NCBI RefSeq assembly: GCF_018228765.1
Contig: NZ_CP073695.1
Coordinates: 930,001 to 994,000 of the forward strand
From: Halorubrum ruber
GTDB lineage: Archaea; Halobacteriota; Halobacteria; Halobacteriales; Haloferacaceae
Length of the DNA stretch: 64,000 bases
Direction of reading: 5' to 3'
Shown here: one piece after another, positions 24,303-32,864 of the stretch
Layout: every line of letters begins with the position of its first letter
Numbering within the stretch: position 1 is the first letter of the stretch
Notes under the pieces: model-generated
The model's database searches: none
What the model was told of the DNA's origin: nothing
Seen by the model: the letters and a program-made list of their open reading frames with translations, nothing else
Program-made: the position numbers and the translations under genes

Positions 24303-25376
24303 TCAGTACGAGGCCGCGCGCTTGTCGAGGCCGGCGGCCTCGATGTCCTCGCCGTCGACGGAGGTGCGGAGGACGTCCATGCCGTCGTCGCGGTCGATAT
24401 CGAAGTTGCGGGCGTACAGCGCTTCGAGGCGGTCGTACTCGGCGTCGGAGACCGGCGGCACGTCCGCGGCGGCGCTCCACTCGGCGATGTCGTCGCCGTC
24501 GCGGAAGGTGGGCGTGACGGAGGCGACCTCGTCGTGCGCGAGCAGCCAGCGGATCGCGGCCTGCGCCATCGTGCGGGTCCCCTCGCTGTGGTCCGGGTCC
24601 TCGAGGAAGCGGATCGCGTCGACCTTCTCCCAGCCCGTCTCGTACCACTCCTTCGGGCGGTGCGAGCGGTGGTCGCCGTCTTCGAGGACCGTGTCGGGCG
24701 TCACCTGCTCGTTGAGGAGGCCGGAGGAGTGCGGGACGCGGGCGATGACGGAGGTGTCCGAGCCGCTCTCGCGGATCGTCTCAACGAAGTGGCGGCCCGG
24801 CTCCTGCTCGAAGAGGTTGAAGACGGTCTGGACCGCGTCGAACTCCTCGTACTCGACGGCGGCGTCGCCCTCGGCGAGCCAGCCGATCGAGGGGCCGAGC
24901 GCCCAGCCGAGCGCACGGACGCGGCCGTCCGCCTTCCACTCGGCGAGGAGGTCGCGCACCTCGGGCGTCACCTCGTCGACGTCGGCGTTGTGGAGCTGGA
25001 GCACGTCGACGTAGTCGGTGTCGAGGCGGTCCAGCGAGGCCTCGAACGCCTCGGTGAGGTACTCCTCGTTGAGCTCCTTCGGGAGCTCGCCGTGGCCGGC
25101 CTGCGGGTTGTCGTAGAAGTCGTAGCCGATCTTCGTCGACAGCGTCACCTCGTCGCGGCGGCCGTCGATCGCCTCCCCGATGATCTCCTCGCTGTCGCCG
25201 TGACCGTACACGTCGCCGGTGTCGACGTAGGTGACGCCCGCGTCGAGCGCCTCCTCGACCATCCCGACCGCCTGCTCGTCCGAGCGGTCGCCCCACCAGT
25301 CGGTGCCGACGACCCACGCGCCGAAGCCGATCTCCGAGACCTCGACGCCCGAGTTACCGAGTTCGCGGTGTTGCAT
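24303..25376 (-). CDS. Aldo/keto reductase
   Basis: 357 residues, an (alpha/beta)8 barrel NADPH-dependent oxidoreductase. The catalytic tetrad can be placed: Asp and Tyr in VDTGDVYGHGDSEEI, Lys in LSTKIGYDFY, and His in VLQLHNADVDE. The usual C-terminal NADP-binding segment appears as QAAIRWLLAHDEVASVTPTF. Family members act on sugar aldehydes and related carbonyls; the substrate is not deducible. Its codon use is like that of core genes, so it marks the return to backbone DNA after the IS region. Confidence 0.92.
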   Translation of the reverse strand: MQHRELGNSGVEVSEIGFGAWVVGTDWWGDRSDEQAVGMVEEALDAGVTYVDTGDVYGHGDSEEIIGEAIDGRRDEVTLSTKIGYDFYDNPQAGHGELPKELNEEYLTEAFEASLDRLDTDYVDVLQLHNADVDEVTPEVRDLLAEWKADGRVRALGWALGPSIGWLAEGDAAVEYEEFDAVQTVFNLFEQEPGRHFVETIRESGSDTSVIARVPHSSGLLNEQVTPDTVLEDGDHRSHRPKEWYETGWEKVDAIRFLEDPDHSEGTRTMAQAAIRWLLAHDEVASVTPTFRDGDDIAEWSAAADVPPVSDAEYDRLEALYARNFDIDRDDGMDVLRTSVDGEDIEAAGLDKRAASY

Positions 25377-25521
25377 GCCCGCAGATTGGCGGTGGGGACA
25401 CTTATCGGACGCGGTCGCTCCCGCGCCGGTGGAATCGGCGGGCCGCGGTCGCGGCCGGCGACGGCCACCGGGCGCGCGTCGCGCCTACAGACATTAGTTG
25501 GCCGCCGCCGATCGACCGCCC

Positions 25522-25710
25522 ATGGACGACGCACTCCGCCGTCGACTCGACGCCGTCGTCGCCCTGCTCGCAGTCATCGCCGCCGCCGCGGTCACCGCGC
25601 TGTTGCTTTCGTTCGACGGGGCCGCGATCGCTCCGTTCATCGCTATCGCCTTCTTGATCGCCTTCGTGGGCACGGTCATCGGCATCTTCGTCGACGCCGA
25701 ACTGTACTGA
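25522..25710 (+). CDS. Small two-helix membrane protein
   Basis: 62 residues from the ATG at 25522. Two hydrophobic helices (about 10-32 and 36-57) with a short charged N-terminus and C-terminal DAELY. Function unknown; conserved small membrane proteins of this size are common in haloarchaea. Divergent from the aldo/keto reductase gene. Confidence 0.65.
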   Translation: MDDALRRRLDAVVALLAVIAAAAVTALLLSFDGAAIAPFIAIAFLIAFVGTVIGIFVDAELY

Positions 25711-25773
25711 CCGGATCGGGCACCGCCTTCGCACAACCGAATCCCTTTGAGTGACGGCGACGAAGGAGGGCCG

Positions 25774-26676
25774 ATGACAAAGCGACACGTGTCCCTGCCC
25801 GACGGCGCGGAGGCCGGGGTCCGAGGGTTCATCGACGAGGTGGACGAGCGGCTCTCCTCGGACGAGGACACCTGCGAGGTCGTCCGCGACGTGCTGATCG
25901 ACCTCCACGGCGACCGCGAGGCGTGGGAGGCGTGGCAGAGCGGCGAGTCCGTGTCGCGCGCCGAGCGCGTCCGCCTCCAGGGGTACGACCCGTGTAACGC
26001 GACGCTGGAGTCGGAGTACTACGCCGAGAAGGACGAGGACCGCTTCCAGCGCTCGAAACACCTCCAGTGGCTCTGGCGCCAGTTCGACGCCACCCCGATG
26101 GCCGACAACGTCGAGTTCGCGCTCCGCTTCCGGCAGATGCTCGGGAACCACCTCTTCGCCGAGTGCGGGGAGAACTGCCGCTTCTTCAAGGGAATCTCCG
26201 TCACCTACGGCCACAACATCGAGGTGGGCGACAACGTCGTGATCCACGACGACGTCCACCTCGACGACCGCGGGAAGCTGACGATCGGCGACCGCGCCTC
26301 CATCTCTGACGGCGTCCACCTGTACAGCCACGACCACGACATCGTCGACCAGACCGAGGTGCGGAACTTCCACACGACCGTCGAGGCGGACGCCCGCGTC
26401 ACCTACGACGCGATGGTCAGGGCGGGCTGCCGGGTCGGCGAGAACAGCGTCGTCGGCGCGCGCTCCGTCGTTCAGGGCGATGTCCCGCCACATCACGTCG
26501 TCGTCGGGTCGCCCGCGCGCAGCGTCCGCGTGAAGCCCGGCTGGGAGGAGGCCGCCGAGGAGCTCGAAGACGGGCGGCTCCCCGACAACCAGGACGACCG
26601 CGAGATCGAGTACGAGCTCCCCGAGGACCTCGAACAGTTCGACGAGTTTCAGCGAGACCTCCAGCCGCCGAACTGA
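25774..26676 (+). CDS. Acyltransferase with left-handed beta-helix (hexapeptide) domain
   Basis: 300 residues from the ATG at 25774, which follows a GGAGGG ribosome-binding site. An N-terminal helical region with DPCNATLESEYYAEKDEDRF-type sequence precedes hexapeptide repeats (about 130-240: ITYGHNIEVGDNV-like turns, VHLDDRGKLTIGDRASI, GCRVGENSVVGARSVV, VVVGSPARSVRV). This places it with maltose/galactoside O-acetyltransferases and related xenobiotic acetyltransferases. Catalytic His is probably in LYSHDHDIVD. The acceptor is unknown. Confidence 0.85.
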   Translation: MTKRHVSLPDGAEAGVRGFIDEVDERLSSDEDTCEVVRDVLIDLHGDREAWEAWQSGESVSRAERVRLQGYDPCNATLESEYYAEKDEDRFQRSKHLQWLWRQFDATPMADNVEFALRFRQMLGNHLFAECGENCRFFKGISVTYGHNIEVGDNVVIHDDVHLDDRGKLTIGDRASISDGVHLYSHDHDIVDQTEVRNFHTTVEADARVTYDAMVRAGCRVGENSVVGARSVVQGDVPPHHVVVGSPARSVRVKPGWEEAAEELEDGRLPDNQDDREIEYELPEDLEQFDEFQRDLQPPN

Positions 26677-26708
26677 GCGCCCGTCGCGCGGAACGGGGTC
26701 GACGCCGG

Positions 26709-27629
26709 CTACGTGCTCTGGGTGAAGCCGTACGCGGCTTGGTCACGGCGGCGTGTAACTGCGTACGGGGTGGCAAACGCGTAGGTTTTGGTGTCGTTGA
26801 GCCAAGACAGCAGTGTCAGCGTCGTCGCCACGTCGTCGTCCACGCTCAGTTCTGCCACCGCCGTGTCGACGACCGCCGGTTGCCAAGGCGGGCCGTCACT
26901 GCTCTCGAGTTCGGACACGGTGTCGACACCGGCGTCGGCGAGTACCGTCGCTACCGGCTCTGGGACCGCCGGCAGCTCGCTGAGCGTGTGCGACGGTAGG
27001 TTTCGATCCGGCTGGACACGCACCTCCACCGGCGGGGTGAGCAGATCCCCGTCAGCGGTCTCGAGGAGTTCATTGGCCTCGGTGAACGAGTCTCGCGCCT
27101 GGCGGAACCGGATGCGCGCAAGCGTCTGGCTCCCCTGCGTGTACGCGATGATCGCCACCCGGAAACTGTGTTCGGCTGCGTTCAGTGCCTCTGTGACCGT
27201 CGCTCGTTGTTTGGCGCGCGTCTCGACCGTCGCTAACGACTGACGTGTCGTCTTGAGTTGGCGGTCGATCTCGGCGCGTGTTTCCGTAGCACCAGCGTCG
27301 AGAGCATCGCCGGCAGCCTCATACTGGGTGATCGCCGCGTTGTAGGCGTCGATCGCGTCGTCGAGGCGGTTGTTCTCTCTGGCGGTCGCAGCTGTGTCAA
27401 GCGCCTCGTCGGCGTCAGCTCGCAACTCCTCGACCGAGCCGGTCGTGATTTCGGATCGTGGCTCATGTCGCGTGGGATCGGTGGCAGCCTGCCCGTCGCC
27501 AGTGCCGGTCGCTCCGATGATCCAGAGCAGCGCAAGGGCGAATAGGAGCATGCCCAGCACAACCCCGACAAGCCACACCGCGTACGTACTCTGAAACACG
27601 GGTCGAGGTGGGTTGTCTCTCCATATCAA
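26709..27629 (-). CDS. Membrane-anchored helical-repeat protein, divergent from the tubulin-like operon
   Basis: 306 residues if the TTG at 27629 is used; no in-frame ATG precedes the membrane helix, and a GTG lies ten codons in, so the start is uncertain. One N-terminal membrane helix (about 16-38) is followed by a Gly/Asp-rich spacer and a long helical region with TPR-like heptads (about 66-205: ALDTAATARENNRLDDAIDA). Near residues 220-250 there is a helix-hairpin-helix-like segment (PEPVATVLADAGVDTVSEL). Function unknown. It lies at the edge of the accessory island and may belong with the operon at 28258. Confidence 0.6.
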   Translation of the reverse strand: MIWRDNPPRPVFQSTYAVWLVGVVLGMLLFALALLWIIGATGTGDGQAATDPTRHEPRSEITTGSVEELRADADEALDTAATARENNRLDDAIDAYNAAITQYEAAGDALDAGATETRAEIDRQLKTTRQSLATVETRAKQRATVTEALNAAEHSFRVAIIAYTQGSQTLARIRFRQARDSFTEANELLETADGDLLTPPVEVRVQPDRNLPSHTLSELPAVPEPVATVLADAGVDTVSELESSDGPPWQPAVVDTAVAELSVDDDVATTLTLLSWLNDTKTYAFATPYAVTRRRDQAAYGFTQST

Positions 27630-28257
27630 ACTGTTTGTTTGACAACATTAGTGGTTTCAGACAGGCCGTGTGTGCCGTGTGCGCCTCGTTCTGGCGGTTG
27701 ATCCCGTGAGCTAACCCCACTGCTCACCATAGGTGTTGCTGGACCCCAAACGTCGTGGTACGTAGTACGAGACATCCGTTGATGCGCAAGTTTGGGTGAG
27801 CAAGTGAGGGCGGCATCGCTCAACGCGTACTCGCATGACGAATCCGATCGCGTTTGCGACGCTGTCTTCGGGCGAACAAACTGCGGTTCGTGGGGCGATC
27901 CCTTGTCGTTAGGCTATGGGCATCCGTCGGATCGCTCCGTTGAGATCAAACTCATCTGACTGCTTTCTCGCTATACGATCGCGCCTGAGTATGTATGTAA
28001 TAAAGTCGAGACGTACCCGAACTCGTTGCGAAGCGAACCTACTGCCCTCAACGCGAGATACTGTCGGTTAGGGTCTCTCTACCCACTCACCGCCCGGCCA
28101 GTCGGGCCGAGTCGCTGTTGAGCAGTTCGGCTTCTATTATTCAAAACCACACGTAATCCGAGCTTACCTCCCGATTCACTCCGGGCTGGAGTTATCAGTT
28201 AGTATGGACAAGACCGAATAGTTTATTGAACGATATTTCATCTGTGTGTGTGTCCAG
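27630..28257. other. Divergent intergenic region before the tubulin-like operon
   Basis: About 630 bp with no convincing gene; frames are short and codon use poor. A TATA-like GTTTATTG (28221-28228) lies 30-37 nt before the ATG at 28258 and probably drives the operon. Lower G+C than the backbone. Short open pieces (for example around 27838-27910) may be decayed coding sequence, but I could not identify them. Confidence 0.5.
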
Positions 28258-31200
28258 ATGAATCTACCAAGTCGGATCTTCGCGGTGGGTGGCGCCGGCA
28301 AGGCGATCACCTACGAGCTGCTGGAGGCAGACTGGGTCCAAGAGTCGGTGCTCCAGCCGCGACGAAACCCGCGGTCGCTGACGGTGACCGTGATCGACAC
28401 GGCCGAAGAAGAGGAGAACAGAGATCTCGAGCGAATCCAGTCGATCAACGATTCGATTCAGGAGACAAAAAACCGGCTCCGCGAATCCGACGACCACGAG
28501 GGTCGACTCGGCGAGATCAACATCGATTACCTGCCGCTGACGCGGAACATCCAGCTCCACGATCAGAACGACCTGATCGGCGCGGAGGCGGTGCCGCGCA
28601 TCGCGGCCGGCGCCGGTATCGACGAGGAGAACTGGTGGCTCAAGCCCGAGTTCATCAACGAGAACCTCGATTTCGCAACGGGTGTCGTCAGGAAACGCGG
28701 CCTCGGCAAGGGACTCTACTACAAGTCCTACGCCGAAGACGACAGCGTCCGCACGTCGATCGACCTGCCGGACCGCGGAAAGGTCGCCGTGATCGCCGGC
28801 CTGGGTGGTGGCTCCGGCTCCGGGATCTTCATCGACTTGGTCCGACACCTCAAGCGGACGAAACGGACCGCCGAGATCACGCTGTTCGGGGTGTTGCCCA
28901 ACGACGAGGAGGGTGACGCCGAGAGCGCGAACGCCCACGCCGTCCTCTCCGAGCTGGAGTACATGAGCCTTCAGGGTGAGAACCTGTTCAAAGACCGGGT
29001 GCTCATCCCGATCGACCCGACCGGGTTCGGCGGGAAAAAGGGGAACCTCATCCAAAGTTCCGACGCGCTCGTCGAGTTCGACCGGGCGGCGATCTACCTC
29101 ATCACGTCGTACTACAACATGATGGACATGGAGGACCCGTTCGCGGACACCCCCTCGTACGCGCCGTTCATCATGGGGATCCCGCAGGTCCTCCGGTACA
29201 ACGTCGACGCCATCCAAGACGCGAAGACGGTCACCAAAGAGATACTCAACGCGAAACAGGACGCGCTGGAAGCGGAGGAGGACATCTACACGGGCGTCGA
29301 CCGGTTCCTCTCGCGGGAGTGGAGCCCCGACGAGATGGAAGGTGAGCTCCACGACTCCGACCGGACGGATCTCGAGACGCGGCTCGACAACGTGTGGTCG
29401 CTCACCGAGCTCGATATCTTCACCGAACTCGAGTACGAGTCCGTCTCCGCCTACCGCGAGATCATGTCGGAAGCGGAGGCCGAGACCGACGACATCCTCG
29501 ACCAGATCGACGTTATCGCGGGCTCGATTCGGGCGGGCACCGCCCGCATCGGCGACAACGAACAGTACGTCGATAGCATCGACAAGCAGCTGGCCGATAT
29601 CATCGACACGGAGCTCAACCGGATCGCCCACCGCAAGGACCTGCTCGTCCGGCTCCGGTCGATCGACAACAACCGCGTCGAGGGGACGATCAGCTACCTC
29701 CTCGCCGTCGAAGACGAGGGGATCAACGCCGGGGTGCGCATCAACCGCTTAGAAGCGAAACGGGACGAGGTGACCGAGCGGCGGGACCGCCTCCAGTCCG
29801 AGCTCAAAGAGGCCGAAGCCGAGCTCGACACCCGCAAGCGCGAACAGCAGGACGAGGTGGACCGCCGGGTCGCCACGTGGAAGAACGCGGTCGAGCCGCT
29901 GTATCGAGAGTACACCGACTGTCAGTCGATGGCCGTCGACGAGCTGGTCGGCGACCTCCGGAACGGGCTCGAATCCTTCGCGCGCGCCGTCGAGAACGCC
30001 GAGGACCCGGACCAGGTGGAGGCCGTCAACGACAGCACCGTCCGGACGGCGCTCGACGACATCAGCACCGAGTTCGACACGGTCGGCGTCGACACGACCG
30101 ACATCGAGCGGCGGATCAACTCCTCGCTCGCGGACCTGGCGGACGCCAAGAAGTCGTTCCTCACGATGAACGAGGAGGAGGGGACGATCGAGTCCATCCT
30201 CCCGTGGGACTCCTCGAGCGAGGAGGAACGCAAGAAGGCGGAAAAGAACTACCGCCGGAAGCGGAGTCAGCTTGACGACGCGGAGGTGTTCAAGATGTCG
30301 CGGGCGGGCAGCAACCTGTCGATCGAGGTTGAGTTCACCGTCACCGATCTGAAACACCTCATCGAGGCCGAAATCGACGAGCAGCAACAGGAGATCGTGT
30401 CGCGGACCCGGTCGGAACTCGACGAGGAACACCGGGCGGCGCTCGACGAGCTGGAGCGTGACCTCGAATCGGGGATCGGATTCGACCAGCTCACGCGCCA
30501 GTTCGAGGAGCTCGTCCGCGACGAGATCGTCGAGACCGCCGACATCGAACGGCGGCGTGACGACCTCGAATCGGATCTCGAAACCGCGGAGACGGAGGCG
30601 GATCTGTACGACGCGACCGTCACCCTGTTCGAGGAGCTGAACGGCCCCCGGGACTCGTTCCTGAGCTCCCAAGAGACGTATCAGCGGCTCCGCGAGGAGT
30701 ACAACGCCGAGCAGGACTCCTCGGTCGCGACCGAAACGGAGGAGTACAGCTACGTGAAGACGATCCAGCCGAACGACATCCTCCAGCTCCGCGACGACAC
30801 CGACATCGCCGACAGCAAGATCTTCGACGACGAGACCGAACGTCAGCGGCTGCGCGGCTCGCTCGAGGAGCTCGCTCGGAACGCCCACAACCCCCGCTAC
30901 ACCGGCATTCGGCGCCGCCGGATCAGCGGTGACCGCGCGCGGTACAACGAGATGAACGTCGTCGTCGGCGTGATGAGCCGGGCGATCGACCAGATCAACG
31001 ACGTTGCCGACCTCAAATCCGAGTTCCAGGGGGCGTACAACCTCGGTGCGGGCGGCGAAAACTACGCCTCGTTCCCGGTGAGCGCGGGTGGCAGCTGGGA
31101 TGTCGGCCTGGGGATCTTCATCGACGGGATCTTCCTGGATAACCTCCGGGCGGAGATCGAGGCCGACGGCTACCGGAATGGATACGAGTCACGGAAACAG

Positions 31201-31410
31201 TCCGACGAGACCGACATTCTCGTCCACCACGCGTACGGCCTCGACGAGGGGTACTTCGTGAAGCGCGACTCCGTGTTGAACCTCGAGCATCCCGACGACG
31301 TGGAGTTCTTCCTCAGAGACGAAGGCGAGATCAAAGCCGATCTGCTCGAGAACCACATCAGTCGAACCGACTTCGTCGCTCCCGCTGACGGGGAGGAGGG
31401 GGAGGAGTAA
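28258..31410 (+). CDS. Large tubulin/FtsZ-like protein with coiled-coil region
   Basis: 1,050 residues. The N-terminus FAVGGAGKAITYELLE corresponds to the first nucleotide loop of tubulin/FtsZ, and GLGGGSGSGIFIDLVR (GGGSGSG at 183-189) to the GGGTGTG phosphate-binding signature. These are features of the Tubulin_2-type family. From about residue 410 to 800 the chain is highly charged and helical, with long coiled coils. A conserved C-terminal domain follows (GAYNLGAGGENYASFPVSAGG). I start at ATG 28258 rather than GTG 28246. It is the first gene of an operon; the GTPase gene follows after 5 nt. Function unknown; a GTP-dependent filament or regulator is inferred. Confidence 0.8.
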   Translation: MNLPSRIFAVGGAGKAITYELLEADWVQESVLQPRRNPRSLTVTVIDTAEEEENRDLERIQSINDSIQETKNRLRESDDHEGRLGEINIDYLPLTRNIQLHDQNDLIGAEAVPRIAAGAGIDEENWWLKPEFINENLDFATGVVRKRGLGKGLYYKSYAEDDSVRTSIDLPDRGKVAVIAGLGGGSGSGIFIDLVRHLKRTKRTAEITLFGVLPNDEEGDAESANAHAVLSELEYMSLQGENLFKDRVLIPIDPTGFGGKKGNLIQSSDALVEFDRAAIYLITSYYNMMDMEDPFADTPSYAPFIMGIPQVLRYNVDAIQDAKTVTKEILNAKQDALEAEEDIYTGVDRFLSREWSPDEMEGELHDSDRTDLETRLDNVWSLTELDIFTELEYESVSAYREIMSEAEAETDDILDQIDVIAGSIRAGTARIGDNEQYVDSIDKQLADIIDTELNRIAHRKDLLVRLRSIDNNRVEGTISYLLAVEDEGINAGVRINRLEAKRDEVTERRDRLQSELKEAEAELDTRKREQQDEVDRRVATWKNAVEPLYREYTDCQSMAVDELVGDLRNGLESFARAVENAEDPDQVEAVNDSTVRTALDDISTEFDTVGVDTTDIERRINSSLADLADAKKSFLTMNEEEGTIESILPWDSSSEEERKKAEKNYRRKRSQLDDAEVFKMSRAGSNLSIEVEFTVTDLKHLIEAEIDEQQQEIVSRTRSELDEEHRAALDELERDLESGIGFDQLTRQFEELVRDEIVETADIERRRDDLESDLETAETEADLYDATVTLFEELNGPRDSFLSSQETYQRLREEYNAEQDSSVATETEEYSYVKTIQPNDILQLRDDTDIADSKIFDDETERQRLRGSLEELARNAHNPRYTGIRRRRISGDRARYNEMNVVVGVMSRAIDQINDVADLKSEFQGAYNLGAGGENYASFPVSAGGSWDVGLGIFIDGIFLDNLRAEIEADGYRNGYESRKQSDETDILVHHAYGLDEGYFVKRDSVLNLEHPDDVEFFLRDEGEIKADLLENHISRTDFVAPADGEEGEE

Positions 31411-31415
31411 CAGCG

Positions 31416-32858
31416 ATGGACTCTCCAGTCGCGTTCCTCGAGGACCACGGCGAGAAGTTCTTCCTCGGCGTGTACTTCCTCATCATGATCGTCGTCGCCG
31501 GGCCGCTCTTCCTGACGCTCGGTGAGGCGTGGATCGCGTCCGACGTGTTCCGGCCACTGATACTCTCGTTGAACCCGCTGTTGTCGGTGTCGCTCGAGCA
31601 GTTCTCCGCCATGGTGTTCGGGATCTACCTCGGCCTGCTCGCGCTGATGACGGTCGACCCGAAAAAGCGTGTTCAGGGGGCCTTGCTCTGGCTCGGCACC
31701 GGCTCCGCGCTCATCGGCCTGCTTTCGATCGGCCTGTTCATCCCGAATATTGATTTCGTCGCGAACATCGCCTGGCTCGGGGCCGGCCTCGTCGGCGGCA
31801 CGATCGTCGGCGGCGGCAAACAGCTGATGGAGGTCCGGACCACCTCCGCGCTCGAGTTCCGTCGGTCCGCGAGCATTCTGTTCTACCTGATAACCGCCAT
31901 CGTCCTCGTCGGCCTCGTCGAATTCCACGTCAACTTCCCGCAGTTCGTCGACCCCTCAGGCGGCACTGTCGAGATCATCGCGCCGGAGCCGACGGTCTCG
32001 GTCGCGTGGGGTGGGATCACCACGAACGTGCTGATGGCGGGCGTCTTCGTCGTCACGCTCCGGCGGTTCGTCACGTACGACTCCTCGGAGAACTTCTTCG
32101 TTCTCGGGCCGCCGGGGTCGGGCAAATCGCTGTTCCTCGTCGGGAAGTATCTCGCCGCGCTCGACGACGCGGTCGATCGGAAAAGCGACACGCCGCTGAA
32201 CCCGAGCGGCGACCTGATGGAGCTCGTCGGCCGGCTCGACGCCGCGACCCAAAACGCCGGTTGGGAGCTCGACTCGACGGGTGCGACCGAGGTCGAAGAT
32301 CTTCAGTTCCGGTTCGTCAACGGGCGGGTCTTCCCGAAAAACATCGAGCTGTCGAGCCTCGATTACGCCGGCGAGTATCTCGAGGAGCTTCCGGGCGCGC
32401 TGATGAGCCCCGACTCGGAGATCGACAACTCCACGGTCCAGCTGCTGTCAGACCGCGTGCGCGCGGCGAACACGCTGATTCTGGTGATCGACGTCGAGCG
32501 GTATCACAACAACGAGCCGCTGGGGATCGAGCCGTACTTCGACATCCTCGATACGGCCGACAACAAGGACGTGCTCCTCGTCGCGACGAAGTCCGATATC
32601 TTGGCCCAGCAGTTCGAAGACGAGCAGGCGCTGGACCCGCACCAGTACTTCGAGGACTTCCGGCAGTACGTGAACGACACGCTAATCGAGAACAACCAAG
32701 CCGTTCGGACGCTCGTCCAGGACACCTCCGGCGCGGAGATCCACCCGGTGTACTACGAGACGACGGTGAACGACGACGGCGAACGCGTGCCGATGCGCGA
32801 CCGCAATGGGAACGTGATGACGGTCGGCTTCGAGGAGCTGTTAGAGAAACTGGGGTGA
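31416..32858 (+). CDS. Polytopic membrane protein with cytoplasmic P-loop GTPase domain
   Basis: 480 residues. Six or seven membrane helices lie within residues 1-220. The GTPase domain follows: G1 loop GPPGSGKS (231-238), a DxxG motif DYAG (316-319), and the guanine-specificity motif TKSD (391-394). LILVIDVERYHNNEP corresponds to the beta strand before G4. A GTPase fused to a multi-helix membrane domain is unusual in archaea. It lies 5 nt after the tubulin-like gene and 6 nt before the next gene, so the three products probably act together, perhaps with this protein as the switch that couples the envelope to the tubulin-like protein. Confidence 0.8.
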   Translation: MDSPVAFLEDHGEKFFLGVYFLIMIVVAGPLFLTLGEAWIASDVFRPLILSLNPLLSVSLEQFSAMVFGIYLGLLALMTVDPKKRVQGALLWLGTGSALIGLLSIGLFIPNIDFVANIAWLGAGLVGGTIVGGGKQLMEVRTTSALEFRRSASILFYLITAIVLVGLVEFHVNFPQFVDPSGGTVEIIAPEPTVSVAWGGITTNVLMAGVFVVTLRRFVTYDSSENFFVLGPPGSGKSLFLVGKYLAALDDAVDRKSDTPLNPSGDLMELVGRLDAATQNAGWELDSTGATEVEDLQFRFVNGRVFPKNIELSSLDYAGEYLEELPGALMSPDSEIDNSTVQLLSDRVRAANTLILVIDVERYHNNEPLGIEPYFDILDTADNKDVLLVATKSDILAQQFEDEQALDPHQYFEDFRQYVNDTLIENNQAVRTLVQDTSGAEIHPVYYETTVNDDGERVPMRDRNGNVMTVGFEELLEKLG

Positions 32859-32864
32859 TCACGC

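Noticed and set aside
24303-25376. Aldo/keto reductase as cargo of the IS region
   Set aside because: Its codon use and composition equal those of core genes, and it lies beyond the A+T-rich part, so it was probably there before.
29394-29576. Short ORFs inside the tubulin-like gene
   Set aside because: Shadow frames in a coding region with strong G/C third positions; no ribosome-binding site or promoter.
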